Source: Hafnia paralvei ATCC 29927
Lineage (GTDB): Bacteria > Pseudomonadota > Gammaproteobacteria > Enterobacterales > Enterobacteriaceae
Direction: 5' to 3'
Length of the DNA: 64,000 bases
NCBI RefSeq assembly: GCF_001655005.1
Contig: NZ_LXET01000044.1
Location: forward strand, 313,021-377,020
The position numbers were made by a program, and so were the translations under genes. Under the pieces are notes generated by a model. That model searched no databases, had not been told where the DNA came from, and saw only the letters and a list, made by a program, of their open reading frames with translations. This document shows, one piece after another, positions 17,790 through 26,670 of the stretch (positions are counted from its first letter, which is position 1; every line of letters begins with the position of its first letter).

Positions 17790-18009
17790 AGTTAAAAGCA
17801 ATATAGACTTTAAATAACCCCACATGAGATGAGTGATTATTTTTATCATTATCCGACATCCATTTCGTCTCTTATTGGCCAGTTTATATTAGGAAATTAC
17901 AATCTGTAATTATTAAACATTAAAATAGCGCTGGCATTACTCTCATTTTAAAAACAAAATATCACGTTGGCATTTTTTGTTTTACTCAAATTATTGATGA
18001 GAGGATATT

Positions 18010-18267
18010 ATGCAGTTAATTTATAATTACAATGAATATTACGAATGGATTTCCAAGGCTTTTTATTATGAGTCAAGATATGACCCCACGCCGCTTATTG
18101 ATGAAAGTGAAATGCTGGATTTCTGCAATAAATCTCAACCAGAATCATACCCCTGCCTCGTGTACCTCACTGTTAGCACCGCTTTAGCGCCCTTTCCTAC
18201 AATAAAATTCATCTATAAAAATCAAGTTAATGAGTGGTCACAGCAGTTCCTTGTCGCATCTAAGTAA
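18010..18267 (+). CDS. Hypothetical 85-residue protein
   Basis: I do not recognise this gene. It begins at ATG 18010 with a good AGAGGAT site 6 nt upstream. It is rich in aromatic residues near the N-terminus (NYNEYYEWISKAFYYESRYDP), with two cysteines (DFCNKS, YPCLVY) and no signal peptide or clear membrane helix. It lies alone in AT-rich DNA (about 270 bp upstream, 257 bp downstream) between puuB and an MFS gene. The ribosome-binding site makes a real gene likely; low GC compared with its neighbours suggests a lineage-specific insertion (inference). Confidence 0.55.
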   Translation: MQLIYNYNEYYEWISKAFYYESRYDPTPLIDESEMLDFCNKSQPESYPCLVYLTVSTALAPFPTIKFIYKNQVNEWSQQFLVASK

Positions 18268-18524
18268 CTTAAGCTAGTATCGAAAACCAATGGTAATGGA
18301 TTGCCATTGAAACCTTTTACACCATCACTTTTTGAAGCAGTATTTTCTTTATGCTTTCTGGTTTTTGACAGTTATTGATCATCAAATAAGCCACAAATTA
18401 TAAATAACTTACTGAATTTATTGTTTACCCTAGCTGATTAGAATTTTTCTAATACACTCCATAATTATAGCGCTCGTCACCGGCTTCATCATTCGTAAAA
18501 CCACACATAATAAGAAATCAATAC

Positions 18525-19742
18525 ATGAGACTGAAAGGATTTCCGCCATTAATTACCCTGCTACTAATATCATCACTGGTATTAACTATTGGTCGTGCTA
18601 TCACCCTACCTTTTATCACTATCTATATGACCGAGCATTTTCATTTAAAACCTGAAAGCGTTGGATTAATTTTAGGGATCAGTCTCGCCATAGGCATTGT
18701 GAGCAGCTTCTATGGTGGATACTTAGTCGATAAATTTAACAAACACCACCTGATGATCCTTAGCATTGCGCTATTCGCCATGACATTCTGCATAATGCCT
18801 TGGCTGGGTAACGTGTGGTGGATGGTACCCGTACTTGCCTTGCTGCACGCCGCCTATTCTGTTTTTAGCATTGCCATCAAAGCCTGCTTCGCGGAATGGC
18901 TTCCGGTAAGCGAACGCATCCGCGGTTTTTCAATGAACTACACGCTGGTCAATGTTGGCTGGGCGGTAGGCCCTGCGCTCGGCGTATTTGCCGCCTCTTA
19001 TTACCCCATGCTGCCTTTTTTCCTTTCTGGCATGCTGGCTTTTTTCGTGGGTCTTACCCTGTGGCTGCGTCTTGATGGCTATGGCTTGCCGCCCAATAAC
19101 GGCGATACCGTTTTTACCGAACAACGCTTAAACTTTAGCGCAACATTTAAGATCCTGAGCCACGATCGCCGTTTAATCTTTTTCACCCTCGGTAGCACAA
19201 TGGGAGCCGTGGTCGCAGGTCAATTCACCGGCTATCTTTCTCAGTATCTGATTACCGTCAGCAACGCACAGTTTGCCTATCAGGTGATCGGCTCCGTCAT
19301 GACGGTGAACGCCAGCGTAGTGATTTGTCTTCAGTATCTGCTCAGTCGAAATATGAATAATAAAAACCTGCTTCGCTGGCTAACCGCAGGCACACTATTT
19401 TTCTGTTTTGGCTTAGTGGGTTTCGCGCTGGCCGATCGCTCCATTCCTATGTGGATGGTTGCAATGGCAATTTTCACGCTCGGAGAAGTGATCGTTATCC
19501 CCGTCGAATATCTGTTTATCGACTTTATTGCCCCTCCGCATTTAAAAGGGAGCTACTACGGAGTACAAAATCTGGGGAATTTGGGTGGCGCCGTAAACCC
19601 AATCCTGTGCGGATTTTTGTTATCTTTCGCCCCACCTACTACGCTTTTCTATGTACTAGTGGCAGTTTCGCTGCTGGGATTAGGCTTCTTCTGGTACGGC
19701 TACCGACTTTCCGGTGCCTCTGTCCAACACATTGAAGGTTGA
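18525..19742 (+). CDS. YdeE-like MFS exporter
   Basis: A 405-residue major facilitator protein with 12 predicted helices. It resembles E. coli YdeE along its length (LTIGRAITLPFITIYM, FSMNYTLVNVGWAVGPALG, LGEVIVIPVEYLFIDFIAPP). YdeE-type proteins have been linked to dipeptide or drug efflux; the substrate here is unknown. The gene is monocistronic, the ribosome-binding site before ATG 18525 is weak (AAGAAA), and its neighbours do not indicate a pathway. Confidence 0.8.
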   Translation: MRLKGFPPLITLLLISSLVLTIGRAITLPFITIYMTEHFHLKPESVGLILGISLAIGIVSSFYGGYLVDKFNKHHLMILSIALFAMTFCIMPWLGNVWWMVPVLALLHAAYSVFSIAIKACFAEWLPVSERIRGFSMNYTLVNVGWAVGPALGVFAASYYPMLPFFLSGMLAFFVGLTLWLRLDGYGLPPNNGDTVFTEQRLNFSATFKILSHDRRLIFFTLGSTMGAVVAGQFTGYLSQYLITVSNAQFAYQVIGSVMTVNASVVICLQYLLSRNMNNKNLLRWLTAGTLFFCFGLVGFALADRSIPMWMVAMAIFTLGEVIVIPVEYLFIDFIAPPHLKGSYYGVQNLGNLGGAVNPILCGFLLSFAPPTTLFYVLVAVSLLGLGFFWYGYRLSGASVQHIEG

Positions 19743-19878
19743 TCCCAGTGCTACGTCTTCGATAGATAAACCTTCATAAATGGCATGATTACGATAACTT
19801 GTTTTCATGATGTGATCGGTAGCACATTTCTGAATTTAATTGTATGATGAATGCGTTTTCTTTCTTAGGTATTCACAG

Positions 19879-20286
19879 ATGTCAAAAGCAATTTCAGTTT
19901 GCTGGCAGTATTTGAGAGCGTTCATATTAATTTACCTGTGTTTATTCGCCGGTAATGCGATCTCGACGCTGCTGCCAATCACCATTCCCGGCAGCATTAT
20001 TGGCATGCTGATTTTATTCGCCCTCCTAGCCTCGCAGATTATGCCGGCAAATTGGGTTAAGCCCGGTTGTAACATTTTAATCCGCTACATGGCGCTGCTG
20101 TTCGTGCCCATCGGCGTCGGTGTGATGCAGTATTATGACGTAGTCGTCAAGCAGTTCGGTCCTATCGTCGTGTCATGCCTTATCAGCACGTTGGTTATTA
20201 TGGTTGTCGTCGCCTATAGCTCTCATATGGTCCATCGTGAACGTATCATTGGTGAGACAACAGACGGCTGCGAGGAGGAAAAGTAA
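19879..20286 (+). CDS. yohJ: CidA/LrgA-family membrane protein YohJ
   Basis: A 135-residue protein with four membrane helices, starting at ATG 19879 (MSKAISVCWQYLRAF), which aligns with E. coli YohJ; an upstream start at 19840 has no homologous extension. Motifs ITIPGSIIGMLILF and RYMALLFVPIGVGVM are typical of CidA/LrgA holin-like proteins. E. coli YohJ-YohK is associated with export or uptake of small acids or nucleosides and with autolysis control, but the function is not firmly settled. Its stop overlaps the yohK start by one base (TAATG). Confidence 0.93.
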   Translation: MSKAISVCWQYLRAFILIYLCLFAGNAISTLLPITIPGSIIGMLILFALLASQIMPANWVKPGCNILIRYMALLFVPIGVGVMQYYDVVVKQFGPIVVSCLISTLVIMVVVAYSSHMVHRERIIGETTDGCEEEK

Positions 20287-20978
20287 TGGCTTATATTTGG
20301 TGGTCATTGCCGCTAACGCTGTTGGTTTTTTTCGGTGCCCGTCGCATCGCTCAAAAGCTCAACATGCCGTTATTAAATCCTTTGCTAGTTTCAATGGTGA
20401 TTATTATTCCATTGCTATTAGCATTGAATATTCCCTATGAGCATTACTTTGCGGGGAGCTCTACGCTTAATAGCCTGTTGCAACCTGCCGTAGTGGCTTT
20501 AGCATTCCCGCTTTATGAACAGATTCACCAGATTCGCGCGCGTTGGAAATCCATTATCACTATCTGTTTTATTGGGAGTGTTACTGCGATGGTTTCCGGC
20601 ACCGTCATTGCGCTATGGATGGGGGCAACACCACAAATTGCCGCCTCGATATTGCCTAAATCAGTCACTACACCGATTGCGATGGCTGTCGCCCAATCAA
20701 TTGGTGGCATTCCAGCCATCAGCGCCGTTTGCGTTATTTTCGTTGGTATTGTGGGCGCCGTGTTTGGTCATATGCTATTAAACCTGATGAGAATCAGCAC
20801 CAAGGCGTCACGTGGGTTAGCCATGGGGACGGCCTCACACGCATTGGGAACCGCACGCTGTGCTGAGATGGATTTTCAGGAAGGCGCATTCAGCTCATTA
20901 GCCCTGGTTATCTGCGGGATAATCACTTCGCTGTTAGCCCCCTTTTTATTCCCCATCCTGATTCATCTCTTTAGCTAA
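20286..20978 (+). CDS. yohK: CidB/LrgB-family membrane protein YohK
   Basis: A 230-residue protein with several membrane helices and the LrgB signature (SVTTPIAMAVAQSIGG, GTASHALGTARCAEM). It is translationally coupled to yohJ through TAATG and probably forms a complex with it. Cytidine deaminase follows after 200 bp, as in E. coli. Confidence 0.94.
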   Translation: MAYIWWSLPLTLLVFFGARRIAQKLNMPLLNPLLVSMVIIIPLLLALNIPYEHYFAGSSTLNSLLQPAVVALAFPLYEQIHQIRARWKSIITICFIGSVTAMVSGTVIALWMGATPQIAASILPKSVTTPIAMAVAQSIGGIPAISAVCVIFVGIVGAVFGHMLLNLMRISTKASRGLAMGTASHALGTARCAEMDFQEGAFSSLALVICGIITSLLAPFLFPILIHLFS

Positions 20979-21104
20979 AATACAGTTTTCCGCTCTCTCA
21001 TCGTTTCACATTGCGGTGAGAGTGTGGAAAAAGAAGCAAAAGTCACAAAAACCCTGCGATACATCTCTCATTTTTTACAATCATTACATCCGTTACATCA
21101 AAAT

Positions 21105-21120
21105 AGTGATAAAAATCACA
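21105..21120 (+). promoter_or_regulatory. CRP site upstream of cdd
   Basis: AGTGA-N6-TCACA matches TGTGA-N6-TCACA at 9 of 10 positions, 60 bp upstream of the cdd start. E. coli cdd is CRP-activated and CytR-repressed, so this is expected. Confidence 0.75.
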
Positions 21121-21178
21121 CAAACAAGCCAATCGCTTGCCTAGAATACTCTCCCGTAACTAACTAAGAGGCTCCCCC

Positions 21179-22063
21179 ATGCACGCACGTTATGACGCGG
21201 CATTCAGCCAACTGCCAGCCGCTTTGCAGGCGGCGCTCTCACCCATTCTTAATCACGCCGATTTTCATGCTGTCATTACGGCTTCTCAGGTTGAAACCCT
21301 GAAACAAGCGACCGGCATGAACGACAGCGAACTCGCTTTTGCCCTGCTACCTTTAGCCGCGGCCTGCTCATTAGCGCCAATATCTAAATTCTACGTTGGT
21401 GCAGTTGCCCGCGGCGTTAGCGGCAACCTGTATTTCGGTGCCAATATGGAGTTTTTGGGCGCCCCTATGCAGCAGACTATTCATGCTGAACAATGCGCAG
21501 TCACCCACGCATGGTTACGCGGCGAAAAAGCCTTGGCGTCCATTACCGTCAACTACACGCCTTGCGGCCACTGCCGTCAGTTTATGAACGAGCTAAATAC
21601 CGGCACTCAGCTAGCGATTCATTTACCGGGTCGCCAGCCAGCGACGCTAGGGCATTACCTGCCAGATGCCTTTGGGCCACGCGATCTGGATATCAAAACG
21701 CTGTTGATGGATGAAGAAGATCACAATCTGTCACTGGCCAGCGATGATGTACTGGCCCAAGCTGCGCTGGATGCGGCAAACCGCAGCCATGCGCCATACA
21801 GCCAAGCCTATAGCGGCGTGGCGCTGGAAGCAGCAGATGGCAACGTTTACTGCGGTCGCTATGCTGAAAATGCCGCGTTCAACCCAAGCTTGCCTCCGCT
21901 TCAGGCGGCACTGATCTTGATGAACGTGTCCGGCAAAGATGTGTTGCAGATCCGTCGTGCTGTATTGGTTGAAACTAAAAGCACGATGTTCTCACAGTGG
22001 GATGCCACCCAAGCAACGCTAAACGCGTTAGGTTGTACTCGGGTCGAACACACCCAAATTTAA
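21179..22063 (+). CDS. cdd: Cytidine deaminase
   Basis: A 294-residue enzyme, the length of the E. coli protein. The N-terminal catalytic domain has HAEQCAV (catalytic Glu and zinc ligand) and PCGHC (two zinc-ligand cysteines). The C-terminal half is the degenerate domain of the long, dimeric enterobacterial form. It deaminates cytidine and deoxycytidine to uridine and deoxyuridine for pyrimidine salvage. CRP control is suggested upstream and a terminator follows. Confidence 0.97.
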   Translation: MHARYDAAFSQLPAALQAALSPILNHADFHAVITASQVETLKQATGMNDSELAFALLPLAAACSLAPISKFYVGAVARGVSGNLYFGANMEFLGAPMQQTIHAEQCAVTHAWLRGEKALASITVNYTPCGHCRQFMNELNTGTQLAIHLPGRQPATLGHYLPDAFGPRDLDIKTLLMDEEDHNLSLASDDVLAQAALDAANRSHAPYSQAYSGVALEAADGNVYCGRYAENAAFNPSLPPLQAALILMNVSGKDVLQIRRAVLVETKSTMFSQWDATQATLNALGCTRVEHTQI

Positions 22064-22073
22064 ACCGCTTGCT

Positions 22074-22100
22074 CGCAGAGCCATTCGGCTCTGCGTCTTT
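22074..22100 (+). terminator. Terminator of cdd
   Basis: Perfect 9-bp stem CGCAGAGCC / GGCTCTGCG with a 4-nt loop, followed by TCTTTATTT. Confidence 0.85.
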
Positions 22101-22277
22101 ATTTCCCGCGAAATCCTGTAAAAAATTGTTACGTAGTTCTCACTTCTCCAGCTTTATGTCATCTTTTCATAACAACCATTGAACAACTTTATAGTATCTC
22201 TTAGGATCGACGGCATGACGTATTATTCTCTCAGATAAATATACCGCCCGACCAATAGACATATAAGAGTGCTACTC

Positions 22278-23975
22278 ATGGAATTGGAATACGAAAGTAA
22301 ACGCCCGTTATACATCCCCTACGCTGGCCCTATCCTGCTAGAGTTTCCCTTACTGAACAAAGGCAGTGCGTTTAGTGAAGAAGAACGGAGTAACTTCAAC
22401 CTGCACGGCCTGTTACCTGAAGCTGTAGAAACTATCGAAGAACAAACCGAACGCGCCTACCGTCAGTATCTCGATTTTAAAACCGATAACGATAAGCACA
22501 TCTACCTGCGCAATATCCAAGATACCAACGAAACCCTGTTTTATCGCATGCTTGACGCGCATCTAAGTGAAATGATGCCGATCATCTACACCCCAACGGT
22601 GGGCGAAGCCTGTGAGCATTTCTCTGACATCTACCGCCGTGCGCGCGGCCTGTTCATCTCTTATCCAAATCGCGATCGCATTGATGACATGCTGCAAAAC
22701 GCCACTAAGCAGAACGTTAAAGTGATCGTTGTGACTGACGGCGAGCGTATTCTCGGCTTGGGTGACCAAGGCATCGGCGGCATGGGGATTCCTATCGGTA
22801 AGCTGTCTCTTTATACCGCCTGCGGCGGGATTAGCCCTGCCTACACGCTACCTGTCGTGCTAGATGTCGGAACTAACAATCCACAGCGTCTAAATGACCC
22901 CCTGTATATGGGATGGCGTCACCCGCGTATTTCAGGTGATGAGTATTACGCTTTCGTCGATGAGTTCATTCAGGCCGTGAAGCGTCGTTGGCCAAACGTG
23001 TTGTTGCAGTTTGAAGATTTCGCTCAGAAAAACGCTACGCCGTTGCTGAATCGCTATCGCGATGAATTATGCTGTTTTAATGATGATATCCAAGGCACCG
23101 CCGCCGTAACGCTAGGGAGCTTAATTGCTGCTAGCCGCGCCGCCGGTAGCCAGCTGCGCGATCAAACCATCACCTTCCTCGGAGCAGGCTCCGCAGGCTG
23201 TGGGATCGCAGAGCAAATCATCGCTCAGATGAAATCTGAAGGACTTAGCGATGATGAAGCACGTTCACGCGTATTCATGGTAGATCGTTTTGGCCTGTTG
23301 ACAGATAAACTACCAAACCTGCTGGAATTCCAAAGCAAGCTGGTGCAAAAAAGCGCCTCACTGGCTGGGTGGAATGTTGAAAGCGACGCGATATCACTGC
23401 TAGAAGTGGTGCGCAACGCGAAACCAACGGTTTTGATTGGCGTATCAGGTCAGCCAGGCCTTTTCACCGAAGAGATTATCCGTGAAATGCACAGCCACTG
23501 CGCACGCCCAATTGTGATGCCGCTGTCGAACCCAACTTCACGCGTAGAAGCGCGCCCAGAAGATATTATCAACTGGACCGACGGTGCTGCACTGGTTGCG
23601 ACCGGCAGCCCATTTGGCCCTGTGAGCTATAAAGAGCAACTATTCCCTATTGCTCAGTGCAATAACTCTTATATCTTCCCAGGTATAGGTCTAGGTGTTC
23701 TTGCCTCGGGAGCAAAACGTGTCACCGATGGCATGTTGATGGCAGCAAGCCGAGCCTTGGCTGATTGCTCTCCTCTAGCTCTGGAAGGCAAAGGCGCGCT
23801 GCTGCCGGATGTCAAAGATATCCAGCAAGTTTCCCGCTCCATTGCTTTCCAAGTTGCTAAAGAAGCACAGCTCCAAGGCGTTGCGGTTCTGACATCAGAT
23901 GAAGCCTTGCTGCAAGCCATTGAAAGCAATTTCTGGCAACCGCAATACCGCATCTATAAACGCACATCGTTCTAA
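22278..23975 (+). CDS. maeA: NAD-dependent malic enzyme
   Basis: A 565-residue malic enzyme, as long as E. coli MaeA (SfcA). Visible: IYTPTVGEACEHF, GDQGIGGMGIP, the metal-binding region QFEDFAQKN, CCFNDDIQGTAAV, and the NAD-binding loop FLGAGSAGCG. It decarboxylates malate to pyruvate, forming NADH. The start is ATG 22278, with AAGAG 9 nt upstream and homology beginning at MELEYES; GTG 22269 is less likely. It sits between cdd and sanA, which are adjacent in E. coli. Confidence 0.96.
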   Translation: MELEYESKRPLYIPYAGPILLEFPLLNKGSAFSEEERSNFNLHGLLPEAVETIEEQTERAYRQYLDFKTDNDKHIYLRNIQDTNETLFYRMLDAHLSEMMPIIYTPTVGEACEHFSDIYRRARGLFISYPNRDRIDDMLQNATKQNVKVIVVTDGERILGLGDQGIGGMGIPIGKLSLYTACGGISPAYTLPVVLDVGTNNPQRLNDPLYMGWRHPRISGDEYYAFVDEFIQAVKRRWPNVLLQFEDFAQKNATPLLNRYRDELCCFNDDIQGTAAVTLGSLIAASRAAGSQLRDQTITFLGAGSAGCGIAEQIIAQMKSEGLSDDEARSRVFMVDRFGLLTDKLPNLLEFQSKLVQKSASLAGWNVESDAISLLEVVRNAKPTVLIGVSGQPGLFTEEIIREMHSHCARPIVMPLSNPTSRVEARPEDIINWTDGAALVATGSPFGPVSYKEQLFPIAQCNNSYIFPGIGLGVLASGAKRVTDGMLMAASRALADCSPLALEGKGALLPDVKDIQQVSRSIAFQVAKEAQLQGVAVLTSDEALLQAIESNFWQPQYRIYKRTSF

Positions 23976-24005
23976 CCTTTCGCGTAAAAGATCGCCAACG
24001 AAGTG

Positions 24006-24039
24006 GGTACAAGCGCAGCATAATCGCTGCGTTTGTACC
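24006..24039. other. Hairpin after maeA
   Basis: A 14-bp stem GGTACAAGCGCAGC / GCTGCGTTTGTACC with one G-T pair and a 6-nt loop, about 30 bp after the maeA stop. No T-tract follows, so it is a weak terminator or an mRNA-stabilising structure. Confidence 0.5.
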
Positions 24040-24153
24040 ATTCCGTTCAAAAAATCATCAAGCTAGGAAAATCCTCTTCAGATTGCTTGCGTCGTCTTGG
24101 CGGGTAAAGTAGCCTCGTATTTAACAACGACAACGGACGCAGCAGGCATCATC

Positions 24154-24900
24154 ATGTGGAGACGACTGATATACGGTATTTTGACCGTCGCGATATTATT
24201 GGCGGTGACTGCTATTGGTCTGGATCGTTGGATTAGTTGGAAAACTGCGCCCTATATTTATGAAGAAGTTCAAGATTTACCGCATCGTCAAGTGGGTGTG
24301 GTCTTGGGCACTGCAAAGTATGTCAGTACCGGCACTATCAACCAGTACTATCGCTACCGCATTCAAGGGGCGCTAAACGCCTACAACAGTAATAAAGTGA
24401 ACTACTTATTGCTGAGCGGCGATAACGCGCTGGAAAGCTACAACGAACCCGTTACCATGCGCCGTGACCTGATCACAGCTGGCGTTCCCAGCGGGGATAT
24501 CGTGTTAGATTATGCCGGATTCAGAACGCTGGACTCGATTGTCCGCACGCGAAAAGTTTTCGATACCAACGATTTCACCATTATTACACAGCGCTTCCAC
24601 TGCGAACGCGCCCTGTTTATCGCGCTTCATATGGGCATTCAGGCACAGTGTCTGGCCGTCCCCTCGCCCAAAAACATGATGATGATAAGGATCAGGGAAA
24701 TTGGTGCCAGACTCGGTGCCTTAACCGATTTGTATATTCTGAAACGTGAGCCACGCTTTCTTGGCCCCATGATCCCAATCCCTGCGGTGCATAAAGTTCC
24801 GGCCGACGCCCAAAGCTATCCGGCGGTATCGCCAGAACAGCTACAGGAGCTTGAACAGGTGCTGCAAAAAGAAAAAAACGCCGATAAACCGGCGGAGTAA
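24154..24900 (+). CDS. sanA: SanA, vancomycin-tolerance envelope protein (DUF218)
   Basis: A 248-residue protein anchored by one N-terminal helix (about 5-22), followed by a periplasmic DUF218 domain with VVLGTAKY, QYYRYRIQGA, LLLSGDN, DYAGFRTLDS and QRFHCERA, nearly the same as E. coli SanA. In E. coli it affects the envelope barrier to vancomycin at high temperature; the biochemical activity is unknown. The start MWRRLIYG at 24154 aligns with E. coli and has AGG 8 nt upstream; the longer frame from 24097 has no homologous extension. Confidence 0.93.
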   Translation: MWRRLIYGILTVAILLAVTAIGLDRWISWKTAPYIYEEVQDLPHRQVGVVLGTAKYVSTGTINQYYRYRIQGALNAYNSNKVNYLLLSGDNALESYNEPVTMRRDLITAGVPSGDIVLDYAGFRTLDSIVRTRKVFDTNDFTIITQRFHCERALFIALHMGIQAQCLAVPSPKNMMMIRIREIGARLGALTDLYILKREPRFLGPMIPIPAVHKVPADAQSYPAVSPEQLQELEQVLQKEKNADKPAE

Positions 24901-25096
24901 GTTTTGAGAGAAAAGTGACAAAGATTAACTGTCTTTCGCTTGGCTACGATACTGAAACTCACTGCCGACAGTCAGCCGAACGTTGATCGAAGTCAGAGAT
25001 GCATCATCTAGTAATAAGAAAGACAGATACAAATTCATAAAACGCAAAACTCTTTCTATTAAGAGAAAATCCATTAAATAGCCTTGGTGCCTATAG

Positions 25097-25375
25097 TTGG
25101 TTAAGTTAAAAGCATATCTATTGATTTTTATCGTGGCATTTTTGATAGCGTCCACCATTCTCATCGCCTATATAGGCATGGGAAAATATATGGATTACTT
25201 TTATACAAAACTATTTTTTGCGCTAAGCATTATTATCGGAAGTATATCGATATTTTATGCAACATACCGAATAAACCATAAGCACCTATACCATAGCGTT
25301 ATACATAGCATCATCGCGATACTTATGGCGATCTATTTTGTTGGTTTGATTCTAGTAAATACGTATGGATCATGA
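25097..25375 (+). CDS. Possible 92-residue membrane protein (uncertain)
   Basis: I do not recognise this gene. The frame opens right after an in-frame TAG (25094), and the only early start is TTG 25097 without a ribosome-binding site. The product would be almost entirely three hydrophobic helices (about 6-27, 37-58, 67-90), which is unusual for a chance frame. It may be a small inner-membrane protein, the 3' part of a decayed gene, or coincidence in AT-rich DNA. It lies between sanA and a large palindrome. Confidence 0.35.
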   Translation: MVKLKAYLLIFIVAFLIASTILIAYIGMGKYMDYFYTKLFFALSIIIGSISIFYATYRINHKHLYHSVIHSIIAILMAIYFVGLILVNTYGS

Positions 25376-25481
25376 ACGCTCAGTATCCCCATAAGTAATG
25401 GATAATAAATAACACTTTAGGAATACCCAATAAGCTGGAAGAATGTTTTTTATGGTTTGCTAAATACCAAGGTGAATAAAC

Positions 25482-25615
25482 AAAAAAGCCGGACTTTCAC
25501 CTAATGCTGATCGTTTAAGAGATCGAGATACACAGGGCTAGTACACCGCGGGGCGGTGTACTAGCCCTAAAATCACGCTTAAGCGACCGGTATTAAACTT
25601 TCGCCCGGCTTTTTA
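25482..25615. repeat. Large imperfect palindrome (about 134 bp) downstream of mglC
   Basis: The apex is a perfect 16-bp inverted repeat (arms 25534-25549 and 25553-25568, AGGGCTAGTACACCGC) around GGG. The outer ends are a perfect 10-bp repeat, AAAAAGCCGG (25483-25492) and CCGGCTTTTT (25605-25614). The flanks between them also pair imperfectly (TAAT.C.G.TCG.TTAAG on both arms). A palindromic CGCTTAAGCG lies at 25576. The A/T-tract ends make it a bidirectional terminator for mglC and the plus-strand gene. Its size and nested symmetry also resemble a MITE-like element. Confidence 0.8.
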
Positions 25616-25626
25616 CTACAGATAGA

Positions 25627-26637
25627 CTATTTCTTCTTCGCGTACTTGAGGGAATCAAGCGCTACGGCGAAAATAATAATTGCGCCTTTGATAATGTATT
25701 GCCAGTACGGATTCACACCGATATAGGTTAAGCCGTAGTTGATAACGGTAAAGATGATAACCCCCGTCACAACGCCGATAACCGTACCAACACCGCCGCT
25801 AAACGATACGCCGCCCACCACGCAGGCAGCGATAGCATCAAGCTCATACATAAAGCCTAGGTTATTTGTAGCACTCCCGATACGCCCTGCTTCAAGCATC
25901 CCACCAAACGCGTAAAAGACACCTGACAAGGCATAAACCATAATCAGATTTAGCGGCACATTCACGCCAGATACTTTTGCGGCTTCTGGATTCCCCCCGA
26001 TAGCAAAAATGTTTTTACCGAAGCGGGTTTTATTCCACAAGATCCAGACAAATACGACGGCAATCAGTGCATAGAACGTAATATACGAAAGTTTGAAATC
26101 ACCGAAGCGTAGGAACCCCTGCGCAAAATTAGAGAAGTTAGGCGCAAATCCTGCTACCGGAGAAGCTCCCACGTAGTCGTAATACAGCGAGTTTATGCCG
26201 TATACAATAATCATGGTGCCCAACGTCGTAATAAATGGCGTCACGTTGAGATAGGCAATGATTAAACCGTTAACCAAACCAATCACCGCACCGACGGCGC
26301 ACACGATCAGAATCACGACCGGAATCGGCACAGTATCAATATTTGGAAATACCTTATTAACGTTATCCATCGACTGTAACAGCGTCGCAGCGATAACTGC
26401 CGCCAATCCGACCTGACGACCAGCGGACAAGTCTGTCCCTTGGGTCACAATCAGCCCTGCAACGCCTAGTGCGATAATGATGCGCACGGAAGACTGAGTA
26501 AGAATGTTACTCAGGTTCATGAGGCTTAAAAACGTTGGATCCTGAAAAATAATAATGGCCAATAGCACCAACAAAACAACGTAAATCCCGCCTTCTTTGA
26601 AATAAGTAAACAGGCTTTTTTTATTCAATACGCTCAT
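25627..26637 (-). CDS. mglC: Galactoside ABC transporter, membrane subunit
   Basis: A 336-residue permease, the length of E. coli MglC and nearly identical to it (SNILTQSSVRIIIALGVAG, YGINSLYYDYVGASP, IFAIGGNPEAAKVSG). It forms the inner-membrane channel of the high-affinity galactose/methyl-galactoside importer with MglA and MglB. It starts 33 bp after mglA and is the last gene of mglBAC. Confidence 0.97.
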   Translation of the reverse strand: MSVLNKKSLFTYFKEGGIYVVLLVLLAIIIFQDPTFLSLMNLSNILTQSSVRIIIALGVAGLIVTQGTDLSAGRQVGLAAVIAATLLQSMDNVNKVFPNIDTVPIPVVILIVCAVGAVIGLVNGLIIAYLNVTPFITTLGTMIIVYGINSLYYDYVGASPVAGFAPNFSNFAQGFLRFGDFKLSYITFYALIAVVFVWILWNKTRFGKNIFAIGGNPEAAKVSGVNVPLNLIMVYALSGVFYAFGGMLEAGRIGSATNNLGFMYELDAIAACVVGGVSFSGGVGTVIGVVTGVIIFTVINYGLTYIGVNPYWQYIIKGAIIIFAVALDSLKYAKKK

Positions 26638-26670
26638 ATTCGGAACCCTTAAAATACGACAGAAGCTGCA

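Noticed and set aside
24925..25164. 79-codon minus-strand frame between sanA and mglC
   Set aside because: No ribosome-binding site, no recognisable family; overlaps the other uncertain frame.
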